From: Candidatus Nanopelagicales bacterium | Lineage (GTDB): Bacteria > Actinomycetota > Actinomycetes > S36-B12 > CAIYMF01 | NCBI GenBank assembly: GCA_017882705.1 | Contig: JADGOZ010000077.1 | Span: 1 to 47,418 of the forward strand | Direction: 5' to 3' | DNA length: 47,418 bases | In this document: positions 6,640 through 15,256 of the stretch, piece after piece | Layout of the letters: each line of letters starts with the position of its first letter | How positions within the stretch are numbered: the first letter of the stretch is position 1 | Translations under genes and position numbers: made by a program | Notes under the pieces: generated by a model | Told to the model about the DNA's origin: nothing | The model's input: the letters and a program-made list of their open reading frames with translations, nothing else | Databases searched by the model: none

Positions 6640-9030
6640 TCACCTCTCCGGTGCGAGCGGGATGCTCCAGCGCACGTCCCCGAGCCCGCGCGCGACGACG
6701 AGGCGTCCCTCGTCGGGCAGCAGGTGCCAGGAGCCCGATGCCACGTCCCAACGGCGCCACATCCGACGGTCGCACGCCACCGCGACGTCCGTCGTCTCGT
6801 CGGGCTCGGCCCGAACCGCGGTCCACCCGACGAGCCGGATCGGCTGGGTCGGGTCCGACGGCTCGAAGTAGACCTGCACGACCTCCCGGCTCGCGCGGGT
6901 GCCGGTGTTGGTGACGGCCACCGAGACCGACACGGCGTCCGCATCGACCGTCGCGCGCGGTTCGGCGTAGTGCCAGCTGCTGTAGCCGAGGCCGTGGCCG
7001 AACCAGAACACGGGTGCGGGGGCGCGCCGTGCGTGGTGCCCTCGGTAGCCGATGAAGGTCCCCTCGTCGTAGCGGAGGTCGCCGTCGACCGGCACGACCG
7101 ACCACGCGGGCGAGGCGGCGTCGGCGGCGGGGAAGGTGGTGACGAGACGGCCCGACGGCTCGATGGAGCCGAGCAGAGCGGCTGCCACGGCGTGCCCGCC
7201 CTCCTGGCCGGGGAGCCCCGCCCACAGGACGGCGTCGACCGCGTCGAGCCACGGCATGAGCACCGGTGTCGCGGCGTTCACGACGACGACCGTGCGCGCC
7301 GCGACGGACGCGACAGCAGCGACGAGGTCGTCCTGCCGGCCGGGCAGCCGCAGCGTGCTCTTGTCCACCGCCTCGGTCTCCTGCTCGTCGGTGAGCCCCA
7401 CCACGACGACGGCGACGTCGGCGCCGGCCGCGGCCGCGGCAGCGTCGCGGATCACCAGGTCCGGGTCTCGCGGCGCCCTGCCCGCGATGAGCCCGACGGC
7501 ACCGAGGAGCCCGGTCGCGCCCGTGCTCGAGTGGTGGCCCCCGTCCGCACCGACCGACATCGTCGCCTCGACCAGGTCGCCCGCCTCGACGTCGAACTCC
7601 TCGGTCGCGCGCGGCGGGTCGAGGATCTCCTCGCCCATGCCCGTGCCTGCGAGTCGGAGCGTCAGGTCGACGCTGCGTCCTCCCGCCGTCAGGGTCCAGC
7701 GCCCGACGCCGATGACGCCCAGGGCGAGCCGGCCACCCTCGACGAGGCGGGCGCGGACCCGGACGGTGTGGACGACGCCGTCGACGTCGTCGTCGAAGCC
7801 GACCAGGGTGGATCCGGTGCGGCTGTGGCGTTCCTCGAGGACGCTGCCGTCCGGGGCGAACAGCGTGAAGCCCACACCCGGCTCACCGGTGAGCGGGTCG
7901 GTGACGAAGGTCGGTCGCGCCGCGACCGGCTTGCTGCGCACCTCGACGCCGTCGGTCACCGTGACCCGATCGCCGAGCACCGCAGTTAGCCCCTCCGCCA
8001 CGCTCACGTGGTGGGGGGCGTTGACCTGCGCCGAGCCGCCGCCCATGGTCGAGGTCTCGACCGCGTGCCGACCGATGAGCGCCACGCTCTGATCCGGGTC
8101 GAGCGGCAGGACCGCGTCGTGGTTCGTCAGCACCGTCATCCCGGCCGCGGCGAGCCGCGTCAGCTGAAGCCGTCGTACGGCGCTGTCCGGGCCGGGCACG
8201 TCGCTGGGGTAGTCGCGCTCAGGACCCAGGACGCCGACGCGCTCGGCCAGGACGAGGAGGCGCCGCACGTGCTCGTCGACGACCGCCTCGTCGACCTCGC
8301 CGGAGGCGACGGCGGCGACGAGGGCGTCGCCCCACGGTCCGAACGGTCCCGGCATCACCAGGTCGAGGCCGCCGTTGGCCGCAGCCGCAGCCGACTTGGT
8401 CGCGAACCAGTCCGACATGACCAGACCGGAGTAGCCCCACTCGCCCTTCACGACCTCGTTGACGACGTGATCCTGCTCGGTGGCAGGAACGCCGTTCACG
8501 TCGTTGTAGGCGGCCATCATCGTCCAGGGATCGCTGGCCTCGGTCGCGATCTCGAACGGCAGCAGGTAGAGCTCCCGGAGCGTCGCCTCGTCGACGACGC
8601 TGTTCATCGTGTTGCGCAGCGTCTCGGACTCGTTGGCGACCAGGTGCTTGAGGCAGGCGCCGACACGGTGGTGCTGCATCCCCGCGACGTAGGCGGCGGC
8701 CAGCACCCCGGTGAGCAGCGGGTCCTCGGAGTAGGCCTCGAACAGACGGCCGCCGAGCGGAGTCCGGTGCAGGTTGATCGTCGGGCCGAGCACGACGTGG
8801 ATGCGCTGGGCCAGGGCCTCCTCGGCGAGCAGCTCACCCACCTCGTACGCCGTCTCCTCGCTCCAGGACGACGCGAGGAGCGTGGCGTTGGGGAAGAGGG
8901 CGACGACGCGTCCGCCGCTGAACCTCAGGCCGCGCACACCGGTCGGGCCGTCGGAGAACCGCAGCTCGCCGAGGCCGATCGACGGCTCGGGCACGAGGGT
9001 GAACATGCTCGCACCGGTGAGCAGCCGCAC
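6640..9030 (-). CDS. Glycoside hydrolase family 3 beta-glucosidase-like
   Basis: 796 aa are readable from GTG 9030. The order is GH3 N-terminal TIM barrel (the MSDWFA motif carries the nucleophile, Asp207 in this numbering), a glucose/galactose-type insert, the GH3 C-terminal domain (VAVVVVGLTDEQETE) and a fibronectin-III-like tail (VTNTGTRASREVVQVYFEP). It would hydrolyse beta-glucosides or related glycosides; no signal peptide is seen. The first residues (RLLTGASMF) begin inside a conserved motif, so the true N-terminus is missing. An ATG at 9112 would supply it (MAPSSSTPP... then ARPHADLVGTLDLATKV) if the C8 run at 9086-9093 had one base less. Confidence 0.9.
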   Translation of the reverse strand: MRLLTGASMFTLVPEPSIGLGELRFSDGPTGVRGLRFSGGRVVALFPNATLLASSWSEETAYEVGELLAEEALAQRIHVVLGPTINLHRTPLGGRLFEAYSEDPLLTGVLAAAYVAGMQHHRVGACLKHLVANESETLRNTMNSVVDEATLRELYLLPFEIATEASDPWTMMAAYNDVNGVPATEQDHVVNEVVKGEWGYSGLVMSDWFATKSAAAAANGGLDLVMPGPFGPWGDALVAAVASGEVDEAVVDEHVRRLLVLAERVGVLGPERDYPSDVPGPDSAVRRLQLTRLAAAGMTVLTNHDAVLPLDPDQSVALIGRHAVETSTMGGGSAQVNAPHHVSVAEGLTAVLGDRVTVTDGVEVRSKPVAARPTFVTDPLTGEPGVGFTLFAPDGSVLEERHSRTGSTLVGFDDDVDGVVHTVRVRARLVEGGRLALGVIGVGRWTLTAGGRSVDLTLRLAGTGMGEEILDPPRATEEFDVEAGDLVEATMSVGADGGHHSSTGATGLLGAVGLIAGRAPRDPDLVIRDAAAAAAGADVAVVVVGLTDEQETEAVDKSTLRLPGRQDDLVAAVASVAARTVVVVNAATPVLMPWLDAVDAVLWAGLPGQEGGHAVAAALLGSIEPSGRLVTTFPAADAASPAWSVVPVDGDLRYDEGTFIGYRGHHARRAPAPVFWFGHGLGYSSWHYAEPRATVDADAVSVSVAVTNTGTRASREVVQVYFEPSDPTQPIRLVGWTAVRAEPDETTDVAVACDRRMWRRWDVASGSWHLLPDEGRLVVARGLGDVRWSIPLAPER

Positions 9031-9085
9031 CTTCGTCGCGAGGTCGAGCGTCCCGACCAGGTCCGCGTGCGGCCGGGCGATGGGC

Positions 9086-9093
9086 GGGGGGGG
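9086..9093 (-). other. C8 homopolymer at the GH3 N-terminus
   Basis: Eight Gs on the plus strand (eight Cs in the coding sense) separate the likely ATG at 9112 from the reading frame of the GH3 domain. Seven Cs would join them. It is either a sequencing indel, a disabling mutation, or a slippage-prone switch. Confidence 0.6.
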
Positions 9094-9175
9094 TGGATGA
9101 CGACGGTGCCATGGCGGTGGCCTTCGCTGGTGGGTGCCTGGTCGGCGGCTTCACCGCATCCTCCCCCCGGACGTG

Positions 9176-9212
9176 CCGGGAGGGCACCGGAACTGGTCCG
9201 GTGCCCTCCCGG
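9176..9212 (-). terminator. Terminator-like hairpin after the reductase gene
   Basis: A perfect 16-bp stem (CCGGGAGGGCACCGGA / complement) with a 5-nt loop lies 17 bp beyond the minus-strand stop at 9230. No T run follows on the minus strand. Confidence 0.7.
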
Positions 9213-9229
9213 GTCAGCGCGCGATCGGG

Positions 9230-9805
9230 TCAGGCGGCGACTCCGAAACCGCCGACCCAGCTGACCTTCTCGGCCGCGGCGAGCGTGATCTGCAGGTAGC
9301 CGAAGGCCTCGAGCTCACGGGCGCGCTTGAGCGAGCCGGCGTCGATCGCCCTGAGACCGGCGGCGGTGACGACGCCCGCGAGGAGCGCCTTCGCGTCGGC
9401 GTCGTCGCCGGCGATCTGCACGGTGGTCGTGAGGTCGCCCACCTTGCCCGAGGCGAGCGTGGCGGCGAACGTGGTGTTGAAGGCCTTGAGGACCTTCGAG
9501 CTCGGCAGCAGAGCGGCGAGCTCGGCGGCGGCGGAGCTGTCGGCGGGGACGACGAGGGAGTCGAAGGTCTCGAAGTTCACCGGGTTGGAGATGTCGACGA
9601 CGACCTTGCCCGCGAGCTGCTCGCCGCGCGCGGCGACGATGTCGGCGAGGGCGGCGTAGGGCACGGCGAGGATGACGATGTCGCCGGTGACGGCCTTGTC
9701 GGCGTCGGCCTCGGTGATGACCTCGAGCACGTTGCCGCCCTGGGTGACGAGGCTGGCGATGGCCTGGCCCATGTTGCCGGTGCCGATGACTGAGACGTGG
9801 GTCAT
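9230..9805 (-). CDS. NAD(P)-binding reductase of the F420-dependent NADP reductase family
   Basis: The 191-aa product begins MTHVSVIGTGNMGQAIASLV, a Rossmann dinucleotide-binding start (GxGxMG, residues 8-13), followed by ILAVPYAALADIV and DISNPV, as in the NpdG/F420-oxidoreductase family. These enzymes transfer hydride between a nicotinamide and another cofactor; which one is not decidable here. ATG 9805 is preceded by AGGAG at good spacing. It is divergent from a MarR regulator (90-bp gap with a palindromic operator), so it is probably that regulator's target. Confidence 0.82.
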   Translation of the reverse strand: MTHVSVIGTGNMGQAIASLVTQGGNVLEVITEADADKAVTGDIVILAVPYAALADIVAARGEQLAGKVVVDISNPVNFETFDSLVVPADSSAAAELAALLPSSKVLKAFNTTFAATLASGKVGDLTTTVQIAGDDADAKALLAGVVTAAGLRAIDAGSLKRARELEAFGYLQITLAAAEKVSWVGGFGVAA

Positions 9806-9859
9806 GGTGATCTCCTGAAGGTGATTGGTTGTTGCTTCAAGTAAGACCTTACGGCGTGA

Positions 9860-9877
9860 TACTTGATCCGTCAACTA
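9860..9877. promoter_or_regulatory. Likely MarR operator in the divergent promoter
   Basis: TACTTGA-tccg-TCAACTA is a near-perfect inverted repeat (6 of 7 positions) in the 90-bp gap between the reductase and the MarR gene. A second related motif (CTTCAAGTAAG) lies at about 9835-9845. The site would cover the region just upstream of the -10 at 9884-9889. Confidence 0.55.
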
Positions 9878-9883
9878 ATGAGC

Positions 9884-9889
9884 TAGCAT
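9884..9889 (+). promoter_or_regulatory. -10 element, leaderless type (marR)
   Basis: TAGCAT ends exactly 6 nt before ATG 9896, so transcription should begin at or near the A of the start codon. Confidence 0.55.
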
Positions 9890-9895
9890 GGGGTC

Positions 9896-10381
9896 ATGAG
9901 AACTCGCTGGCTGGACGACGACGAGCAGGCTGCCTGGGTCCGCCTCGCGGCGGTCGTGGAGCTGCTGCCCGGCGTCCTCGAGACGCAGCTGCGCCGCGAC
10001 GCCGACCTCACCCACTTCGAGTACTGGGTGCTCGCGATGCTGTCCGAGGCGCCGACGCGCACGCTGCGGATGACGGCGCTGGCCTCGCGCACGAGCGCCA
10101 GCCTCTCGCGCCTCTCGCACGTCGTGACCCGCCTCGAGGGCCGCGGCCTGCTCGAGCGCTTCCCCTGCCCCGAGGACCGTCGCGCCACCAACGCACGCCT
10201 GACCGACGCCGGCTGGGACGTCGTGGTCGCGGCTGCCCCGGGCCACGTCGAGACCGTGCGGGACTACGTCGTGGACGCGCTGACCGCACGGCAGGTCGCC
10301 CAGCTCACCGAGATCGCTGGCGCCATCCTCGACCGCCTCGACCCCGACCTCGCCGTCATCCCCCAGTTCCGCACGTCATGA
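9896..10381 (+). CDS. MarR-family transcriptional regulator
   Basis: The 161-aa winged-helix regulator shows the helix-turn-helix (LRMTALASRTSASLSRLSHVVTRL, about residues 58-81 across the motif) and the wing (RFPCPEDRRATNARLTDAG) with the family's DxR pair. It belongs to the MarR/SlyA type that usually represses a divergent gene until a small ligand binds. There is no ribosome site before the ATG. A -10-like TAGCAT 6 nt upstream indicates a leaderless message. The divergent reductase gene is the likely target. The stop codon lies inside the palindrome at 10372-10421. Confidence 0.93.
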   Translation: MRTRWLDDDEQAAWVRLAAVVELLPGVLETQLRRDADLTHFEYWVLAMLSEAPTRTLRMTALASRTSASLSRLSHVVTRLEGRGLLERFPCPEDRRATNARLTDAGWDVVVAAAPGHVETVRDYVVDALTARQVAQLTEIAGAILDRLDPDLAVIPQFRTS

Positions 10382-10421
10382 CGTGAGCGCGCCCTCCGAC
10401 GCGCGTGCATGTCATGACGTG
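10372..10421. repeat. 50-bp palindrome between convergent genes
   Basis: Ends CACGTCATGAC and GTCATGACGTG are exact complements, with a second block (GCGCG/CGCGC) further in. Each end is itself a self-complementary GTCATGAC core. It lies between the marR stop and the M13 peptidase stop, so it is a candidate bidirectional terminator. Its ends differ from the GTnACnG family. Confidence 0.65.
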
Positions 10422-10428
10422 GGCGTTC

Positions 10429-12366
10429 TCACCAGATCTCGATGCGCTCCTCGCGGGGACGGAGCATCGGGGCGTCGTCGGCGAGGTCGAACGCCTCCTG
10501 GAAGGCGTCCATGTTCGACAGCGGTCCGCGGGCGCGGAAGCGACGCGGGCTGTGCGAGTCGACCTGCGCGAGCGTGCGCGCGAGCTCCTCGCTCTCGATG
10601 CCGCGCCACACCGTCGCCGCGGCGGTGAAGAAGCGCTGTGCCCGGGTGAGGCCGTCGATCGCAGGCGACCCGGAGCTCACCCGCGCGTGGGCGCGCGAGG
10701 CCAGTGCCACTCCGCCGAGGTCGGCGATGTTCTCGCCGAGAGTGAGCCGACCGTTGACGTGCACGTCGCCGACAGCGACGTAGTCGTCGAACTGCGCGAC
10801 GAGACGGTCGGCGAGCGCGGTGAAGTGCGCGCGGTCGTCCTCGGTCCACCAGTCGCGGAACTTCCCCGCGCCGTCGAAGCGGCTGCCGGCGTCGTCGAAG
10901 CCGTGCGTGATCTCGTGCGCGATCACCGTGCCGATGCCGCCGAAGTTCACGGCGTCGTCGGCGTCGGCGTCGAAGAACGGCGGCTGCAGGATGCCCGCCG
11001 GGAACACGATCTCGTTGCGCACCGGGTGGTAGTAGGCGTTGACGACGTGCGGCGGCATCTCCCACTCGGTGCGGTCGACCGGCTCGCCGAGCTGCCCGAT
11101 CTGGCGGTCGTTCTCGAACCGCGCCGCGGCGAGCCGGTTGGCGGCGTACGACGTGCGGTCCACCCGCAGGGTGGACCAGTCGCGCCACACGTCGGGGTAG
11201 CCGATCTTGACCTGGAACGACTCGAGCTTCTCGATCGCCTGCGCGCGCGTCGAGCCGCTCATCCAGCTGCGGGTCTCCAGCGAGCGCCGCATCTCCGCGA
11301 CGATCTCGTCGACCATCTGGCGGGCCCGCTCCTTAGCCCGCGGCGGGAACGTCTCCTCGACGAACCGGTGGCCGAGCGCCTCCCCGATGTCCTGGCCGAG
11401 CGCCGCGACGACGCGCTGGTAGCGCTCCTTCTGCTCCTGCTGGCCGCCGACGCGCTTGCCGTAGAACTCGAAGTTCTCGTCGGACACGACGGCGGTGAGC
11501 GCTCCGGCCACGGTGCGCACGACGTGGAACGTGAGGTAGGCGCGCAGCGTGGACAGGTCCGCACCGGAGACGACGCCGTGCAGCGCCGTGAAGTACTCCG
11601 GTGACTGGACGTTGACCGTCTCGACACCTGTCGCGCCGACCGCGGCGAGGTAGCCGGGCAGGTCGAGCTCAGGGGCGAGGTCGTGCAGCGCCGCGAGGTC
11701 GTGGCGGTTGAGCGTGTTGCGCGGGTCGCGACGGTCCTCGGCGCGCATCTGGTGCGCGGCGAGCGCGGACTCGAACGCGAGGACCGACGCGGCGAGGTCG
11801 GCCGCCTGCTGCCCGTCGACGCCGGTGTTCACGAGCTGAGCGGCGACGTGGTCGACGTAGGCCGCGCGCAGCGCGACGTTGGCCTCGGTGCCGCTGTCGT
11901 AGCTGTCGCGGTCCGGGAGACCGAGGCCGGCCTGCACGAGCCAGAGCAGGTGCTGGGTCGAGTCGTCGTGGTCGACCGTCACGCCGAACCCGAAGAGCGC
12001 GAGGATCCCGGTGGAGTGCAACGCGGGGAGCAGCGCCAGGACGTCGGCGTACGACGCGACGCCGTCGATCGCGTCGAGCAGGGGGGCGATCGCCGTGAGG
12101 CCCGCCGCCTCGACCGCGTCGACGTCCATGCCCGCGCTGAAGTAGTCGCCGAGCATGCGGTCGAGGTCGTTGCTCGGGCTCTCGGCCGCGTGCAGCAGGA
12201 GGTCGTGCAGCTTCGCCTCGTTGCGCCGCGACACCTCCTCGAACGACCCCCACGCGCCGTAGCCGGCCGGGATCACGTTGGCGTCGATCCAGCCGCCGTT
12301 GGCCCAGCGGTAGAAGTCGGTGCCGGGCTCGGCCGACGGGTCGCGGTCGGCGGCGTGCAGCGTCAT
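10429..12366 (-). CDS. M13-family (neprilysin-like) zinc metallopeptidase
   Basis: The 645-aa protein is full length for PepO-type bacterial M13 enzymes. The zinc motif HEITH (His484, Glu485, His488) is followed by the third-ligand motif ENIADLGG. The N-terminal M13 domain (EPGTDFYRWANGGWIDANVIP) and the FPAGILQPPFF stretch are also typical. It cleaves small peptides; no signal peptide is apparent, so it is probably cytoplasmic. ATG 12366 has GAGGAGA upstream, and a possible -10 TAGGTT lies about 25 nt further up. It converges with marR and is divergent from the AI-2E transporter. Confidence 0.95.
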   Translation of the reverse strand: MTLHAADRDPSAEPGTDFYRWANGGWIDANVIPAGYGAWGSFEEVSRRNEAKLHDLLLHAAESPSNDLDRMLGDYFSAGMDVDAVEAAGLTAIAPLLDAIDGVASYADVLALLPALHSTGILALFGFGVTVDHDDSTQHLLWLVQAGLGLPDRDSYDSGTEANVALRAAYVDHVAAQLVNTGVDGQQAADLAASVLAFESALAAHQMRAEDRRDPRNTLNRHDLAALHDLAPELDLPGYLAAVGATGVETVNVQSPEYFTALHGVVSGADLSTLRAYLTFHVVRTVAGALTAVVSDENFEFYGKRVGGQQEQKERYQRVVAALGQDIGEALGHRFVEETFPPRAKERARQMVDEIVAEMRRSLETRSWMSGSTRAQAIEKLESFQVKIGYPDVWRDWSTLRVDRTSYAANRLAAARFENDRQIGQLGEPVDRTEWEMPPHVVNAYYHPVRNEIVFPAGILQPPFFDADADDAVNFGGIGTVIAHEITHGFDDAGSRFDGAGKFRDWWTEDDRAHFTALADRLVAQFDDYVAVGDVHVNGRLTLGENIADLGGVALASRAHARVSSGSPAIDGLTRAQRFFTAAATVWRGIESEELARTLAQVDSHSPRRFRARGPLSNMDAFQEAFDLADDAPMLRPREERIEIW

Positions 12367-12544
12367 GCGTGTCTCCTCGGGCTCGGCGCGAACCTATCTC
12401 GAACTCGGCGGTCCGGTGCGATCACCCGTGGCGCGTGACACCGTTACGCGACGACGGGACTCGGCCCTCACCCGACCGCGACGCCGCTAGGCTCCACGCC
12501 GATCGTGACGCCCGATGTCCCCATCCCCCGACGCCGAGGTCCTG

Positions 12545-13672
12545 ATGAGCGAGCGCATCGCCACCCCTGACGCCGTAGCCGGATCGACGGACGGCCGGCT
12601 CCAGGTCACCTTCGTGCCGGCCAACGTCTGGCGCACGGGCATGGTCGTCCTCGGTGTCGTGGCGTTCGGTCTGGTCATGCGGTTCGTCATCGACGACGGC
12701 GGCAGCGTCATCTTCACCGTGCTGATGTCGTGGTTCGCGGCGATCGCGATGGCGCCCCCGGTCAACTGGCTCGCCAAGCGGATGAAGCGCGGCCTCGCAA
12801 CCATCACCGTGATGATCGCGTTCCTGCTCTTCGTGGTCGTCTTCGTCTTCGCGTTCGGCTCGCTGCTGGTGGACCAGCTCTCGCAGCTGGTCTCGCGCAT
12901 CCCCGACCTCATCGACTCCGCGCTGACGTTCGTCAACACCCACTTCAACCAGTCGCTGACGCTCGAGGGGATCCTCTCCGGTGTCGGCGGAGGCAGCGTG
13001 GACTTCGGCTCGATCGCCAAGACGATCGGCGGCAACCTCGTCGGCATCCTCAGCTCGGTGCTCGGCAGCGTCTTCGGGTTGTTCACGTTCGCGCTCTTCG
13101 CGTTCTACTTCTCGGCGCAGATGCCGCAGCTGCAGGTGTGGATCGCCAGCCTCTTCCCCACCCGCCAGCAGGGGATCGTGCAGAACGTCTGGCGCCTCAC
13201 GGCCGAGAAGACCGGCGGCTACGTCGCCGCCCGCGTCGTCCTCGGTACGATCAACGCCGTCACGAGCGGCATCGTCTTCTTCGTCATCGGGCTTCCCTAC
13301 TGGCTGCCGCTCGCGATCTGGACCGGCGTCGTCGCGCAGTTCGTCCCGACGATCGGCACCTACATCGCGATCGTCCTGCCGGTGCTCGTCGGCCTGCTGA
13401 GCGACAAGCCGGTCACGGGCGTGATCGCGTTCGTGTGGGCGCTGCTCTACCAGCAGGTCGAGAACCTCACGATCGAGCCGAAGATCAGCGCCAAGGCCGT
13501 CGACGTGAATCCCGCGGTCTCCTTCGGCGCCGTGCTCCTCGGCGCCGCGCTGTTCGGCGTGGCCGGGGCGTTCCTCGCCGTTCCCGTCGTCGCGATGATG
13601 CTCGCGCTGCTCGACATCTACGGGAAGCGCTACGAGCTCGGCCAGCGACTCCGACCTCGACGGTGTCCCTGA
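12545..13672 (+). CDS. AI-2E-family transporter (TqsA/YdiK type), 3' end frameshifted
   Basis: The ~375-aa membrane protein has about eight hydrophobic segments, with family landmarks GGYVAARVVLGTINA, GLPYWLPLAIWTGVVAQFVP, QQVENLTIEPKIS and AVDVNPAVSFGAVLLGAALFG (given piecewise). The role of this family is loosely defined as export of signals, metabolites or ions. ATG 12545 (GAGG just upstream) is preferred over ATG 12515. The terminal peptide RLRPRRCP looks wrong: dropping one base at 13637-13643 gives an acidic tail (ASDSDLDGVPDALQDSD...) ending at 13712, which overlaps the next gene's GTG as GTGA. Confidence 0.9.
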   Translation: MSERIATPDAVAGSTDGRLQVTFVPANVWRTGMVVLGVVAFGLVMRFVIDDGGSVIFTVLMSWFAAIAMAPPVNWLAKRMKRGLATITVMIAFLLFVVVFVFAFGSLLVDQLSQLVSRIPDLIDSALTFVNTHFNQSLTLEGILSGVGGGSVDFGSIAKTIGGNLVGILSSVLGSVFGLFTFALFAFYFSAQMPQLQVWIASLFPTRQQGIVQNVWRLTAEKTGGYVAARVVLGTINAVTSGIVFFVIGLPYWLPLAIWTGVVAQFVPTIGTYIAIVLPVLVGLLSDKPVTGVIAFVWALLYQQVENLTIEPKISAKAVDVNPAVSFGAVLLGAALFGVAGAFLAVPVVAMMLALLDIYGKRYELGQRLRPRRCP

Positions 13673-13708
13673 CGCGCTCCAGGACTCCGACGTCGAGGGC
13701 GCGCCGGC

Positions 13709-14259
13709 GTGAGCGCTGACGACGACCTCCGTCTCCTGCGCGCCTTCGAGCCCGTCTCAGACTGACGCAGGGCGAGTTCTTCCTGCCCGTCGGCGTCGAG
13801 GACTACGTGAAGAACGCGGCGCTGTGGTTCACCGGCCCGGACGACGTGGCCGTCGTGCTCGCCGAGCCCGGGACGCTCGACCTCGACTCGCTCGCCGCGC
13901 TCGGCTCGACCGTCACGGGCGCGGGCCAGTCGATCAGCGGCATCACCGCGCGAATCACGGCGCGCATGACGGCGATCCGACTGGCCGACGAGCGCGAGCG
14001 CCTGGTGCGCAGGCAGCGCGACGGTGTCGCGCGCGTCGACCCGCATGCCCACCTGGGCCACCGGCGTACGCCGATCGGCGAGAACGAGCGCGGTCGCTCG
14101 AGGTTCCTCACCGGCTGGGCGACCCTGAGCACGCCGCTCGTGCTGTGGCTGATCTCGGTGCTCTTCCGGCCGGAGATCTACGGCCGCGCCCAGTTCGCGA
14201 TCGGCGCCCTCGTCCTGGTCCTCCGACGTGCCGAGGGCGCCGCGATCCCAGCATGGTGA
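13709..14259 (+). pseudogene. Frameshifted, truncated conserved membrane-protein gene
   Basis: GTG 13709 starts MSADDDLRLLRAFEPV and then stops at TGA 13763-13765. Restoring one base near 13753-13758 joins it to a long open frame (LRLTQGEFFLPVGVEDYV... through FLTGWATLSTPLVLWLISVL to TGA 14257-14259). The N-terminal pattern (...FEPVLR.T.GE.FFPV.VE.YV...LW) resembles that of large membrane proteins of unknown function in Nocardioidaceae-type genomes, from memory. The body here is much shorter, so it also lacks its C-terminus. It overlaps the corrected end of the AI-2E gene (GTGA), suggesting past translational coupling. Confidence 0.6.
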
Positions 14260-14539
14260 AGGGCGCCGGCTGCGGCGGGGGGCGGCCGGGTCCGGTCCGC
14301 GTCGCTGATGTGCGACGTGGGTGGGCTGCGTCGCTGTCGAGATGTGGTGTGAGAACTCCCTGGACCCCGCCGTCACGCCACATCGTGGTCGAGACGGTGG
14401 GGTTGACGTGGGGTTGGCGGCTGCGACGGTGGACAACGCTGTGGATCGTGACGCGGCGTGACGTGGAATCGCTGGAAGTAGTTGTCCCCGCTGAGGTTTG
14501 CAGGGGTCGTACTGTCAGACCCGCGTCTGGAGTTCTCGT
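14260..14539. other. Gene-free stretch, no clear feature
   Basis: 280 bp between two decayed loci show no convincing ORF. The GGTCGTACTGTCAGACCCG segment (about 14505-14524) resembles leaders I associate with DUF222/HNH genes. No hairpin terminator was found. Confidence 0.4.
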
Positions 14540-15256
14540 ATGTGCTCGATCAGTCAGGCGTCCCACGGCAGTGCTGCCGCCCCACTCGCCGCGCTGACGA
14601 GGCATTCGTGGGAGGTCAACGCCGAGATCCCGGAGCTCCTCGCCGACCCCGGCGTCGCCGCGGAGCTGGCCACGATTCCGGGCGACGCGCTGCCCGAGCA
14701 CGTGGTCACCCTGCTCGCCTCCGCGGACCGCGCCACGGCGTCGGCCACCGTGTTGACGGGCACGGTCGAGGCGACGGGTGGCCGGTCGGCGGGGAGGCCG
14801 ATCGTGGGCCGGGACGCGTCGACGGCTCGGTTCCTCGAGGTCGAGGCCGGGCTGTCCGTGGGCTCGGCGAAGGCGATCGTGGCGCGGGCGCGGGACTCCG
14901 CGGGGAGTACACCTGCGTCACGCAGCCCTGGCTGTCCGCTGACCTGACCGGGGACGCCGCGCGTGCGGTGACCGTCGGTGTCCGTGCCGCCGCAGAACGT
15001 CGCCGCGATGATGACCGTCCTCACCCAGCAGATCGACAAGCGACGCCGTGCCGGTGACCTCGCCCCGCAGGAGCAGCTGCCCGAGGGTGTGGATACAGAG
15101 ACCTGGGACGGGAGTCGGCAGGCGAACGCCCGCTACGACCACCTGCTCGCGATCGCGTTCGGGGAGCCGCGAACGCCGACGAGATCCGCGGGGCGGCCGA
15201 GCTTCCAGGAAGCCGCGCGGGGACTGCTCAGTCCGCGGGGCCGTAGAACTGGGTGA
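14540..15256 (+). pseudogene. DUF222 / 13E12-type HNH endonuclease remnant
   Basis: ATG 14540 opens a DUF222-like N-terminus (AEIPELLADPGVAAELATIP, then DASTARFLEVEAGLSVGSAK and AIVARARD), which breaks frame at about 14900. A second in-frame piece, about 14978-15256 (MMTVLTQQIDKRRRAGDL, RQANARYDHLLAIAFGE), resembles a later part of the same domain. The C-terminal HNH nuclease (usual protein ~400-500 aa) is absent. These multicopy genes are common and recombination-prone in Actinobacteria. The 3' end abuts and slightly overlaps the GntR gene, where the deletion probably ends. Confidence 0.7.
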
